NCBI RefSeq assembly: GCF_000222485.1
Contig: NC_015914.1
Location: forward strand, 3,640,001 to 3,704,000
Length of the DNA stretch: 64,000 bases
Source of the DNA: Cyclobacterium marinum DSM 745
GTDB lineage: Bacteria > Bacteroidota > Bacteroidia > Cytophagales > Cyclobacteriaceae
Direction: 5' to 3'
Shown: positions 63,669 to 64,000 of the stretch, piece after piece
Position numbering within the stretch: the stretch's first letter is position 1
Layout: every line of letters starts with the position of its first letter
Notes under the pieces: model-generated
What the model was told of the DNA's origin: nothing
The model's input: only the letters and a program-made list of their open reading frames with translations
The model's database searches: none
Made by a program: the position numbers and the translations under genes

Positions 63669-64000
63669 GAATTTTTATTGGTTTAAGGTGATTCGATCTA
63701 CCTGATACAATTGTATTAAGATGCGAAATTAAGCCATTGTTTTCACATTAAAAAAGCTTTAATATTCGTTTTTTTGACGTCAGAATGAAGACGTATAAAT
63801 CCTAATTCTCAGTTTCAGATAAACTTGTTAAATCTTGAGTTAAGGAGTAAGCTACAAAGGAAATAAGTGTAATTTTAGATAAATACACTCGTAGCATGTG
63901 GGGGCTAAGTCGTGGGTTTGGGATTCAGGAACCCCTTCTAGCACCACCAAATTTATTGGATTTGGCTTTGGTGAAAAATATAAAGGTAAACATATAGATT
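63669..64000. other. Right edge of window, no gene supported
   Basis: About 330 bases. Holds a GACGTC palindrome near 63777 and a GGGTT/AACCC hairpin near 63910. A region ending CACCACCA superficially resembles an RNA 3' end but does not fold as a tRNA. Any gene starting here would lie beyond the window. Confidence 0.5.

Noticed and set aside
63890..63965. Sequence ending CACCACCA that resembles a tRNA or tmRNA 3' end
   Set aside because: No acceptor stem partner and no proper T-arm; the only stem is GGGTT/AACCC with an 11-base loop.

Overview
The window looks like chromosomal DNA of a marine-type Bacteroidota, most likely a Cytophagales member near Cyclobacteriaceae. The basis is inference from gene content: promoters of the TTTG/TAnnTTTG type, a bacillithiol gene, a type IX secretion (T9SS) C-terminal signal, SPII lipoproteins, a hybrid kinase fused to an AraC domain, and a short primary sigma factor. 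No genus can be fixed from the sequence alone.

Layout. (1) 1-6783: a tight trp operon, trpE(partial)-G-D-C-F-B-A, closed by a DAHP synthase, so chorismate supply and tryptophan synthesis are co-transcribed. (2) 6784-8019: a gene-poor stretch with degenerate intergenic repeats. (3) 8020-18360: DoxX-family protein plus Crp-like regulator, phenylalanine hydroxylase, an esterase-phosphoesterase fusion, topoisomerase IV (parE, parC), a TrmH methyltransferase and a DUF6157 protein. (4) 18916-35477: housekeeping block: thrS-infC-rpmI-rplT, tRNA-Met, START-like protein, an LptF/G permease, rpsO-pnp-rpoD, trxB, M23 peptidase, bshB1, pdxH, yqgE and a DUF349 protein.

(5) 35626-43473: a 7.8-kb integrated element in the 3' end of a tRNA-Thr gene, bounded by perfect 49-bp direct repeats. 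It carries a tyrosine integrase, an excisionase-type HTH protein, a P4-type primase/helicase, a TOPRIM/zinc-finger protein, several small ORFs, a protein with the GNPGKPKGAKN motif seen in small-terminase-like proteins, and one gene on the opposite strand. It has no visible relaxase, capsid or tail genes. The order int-xis-primase-(TerS-like) recalls phage-inducible islands (phage satellites). Identical 24-bp repeats sit just inside both ends, and a 9-bp motif recurs upstream of three of its genes.

(6) 44124-62206: an envelope and secretion region. It holds a sialidase-fold lipoprotein, a membrane hybrid histidine kinase/response regulator/AraC protein, and a divergent four-gene operon: a secreted phage-tail-collar-like protein, a 2871-residue LamG/T9SS protein, a smaller secreted protein that shares a domain with the giant, and a lipoprotein. 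Between kinase and operon lie three 10-bp direct repeats spaced exactly 21 bp apart, a good candidate binding site for the AraC domain. A beta-helix (GH28-like) protein and a secreted amidohydrolase follow. (7) 62277-63668: a TVP38/VTT membrane protein and a pentapeptide-repeat protein. The last 330 bases hold no gene I can support.
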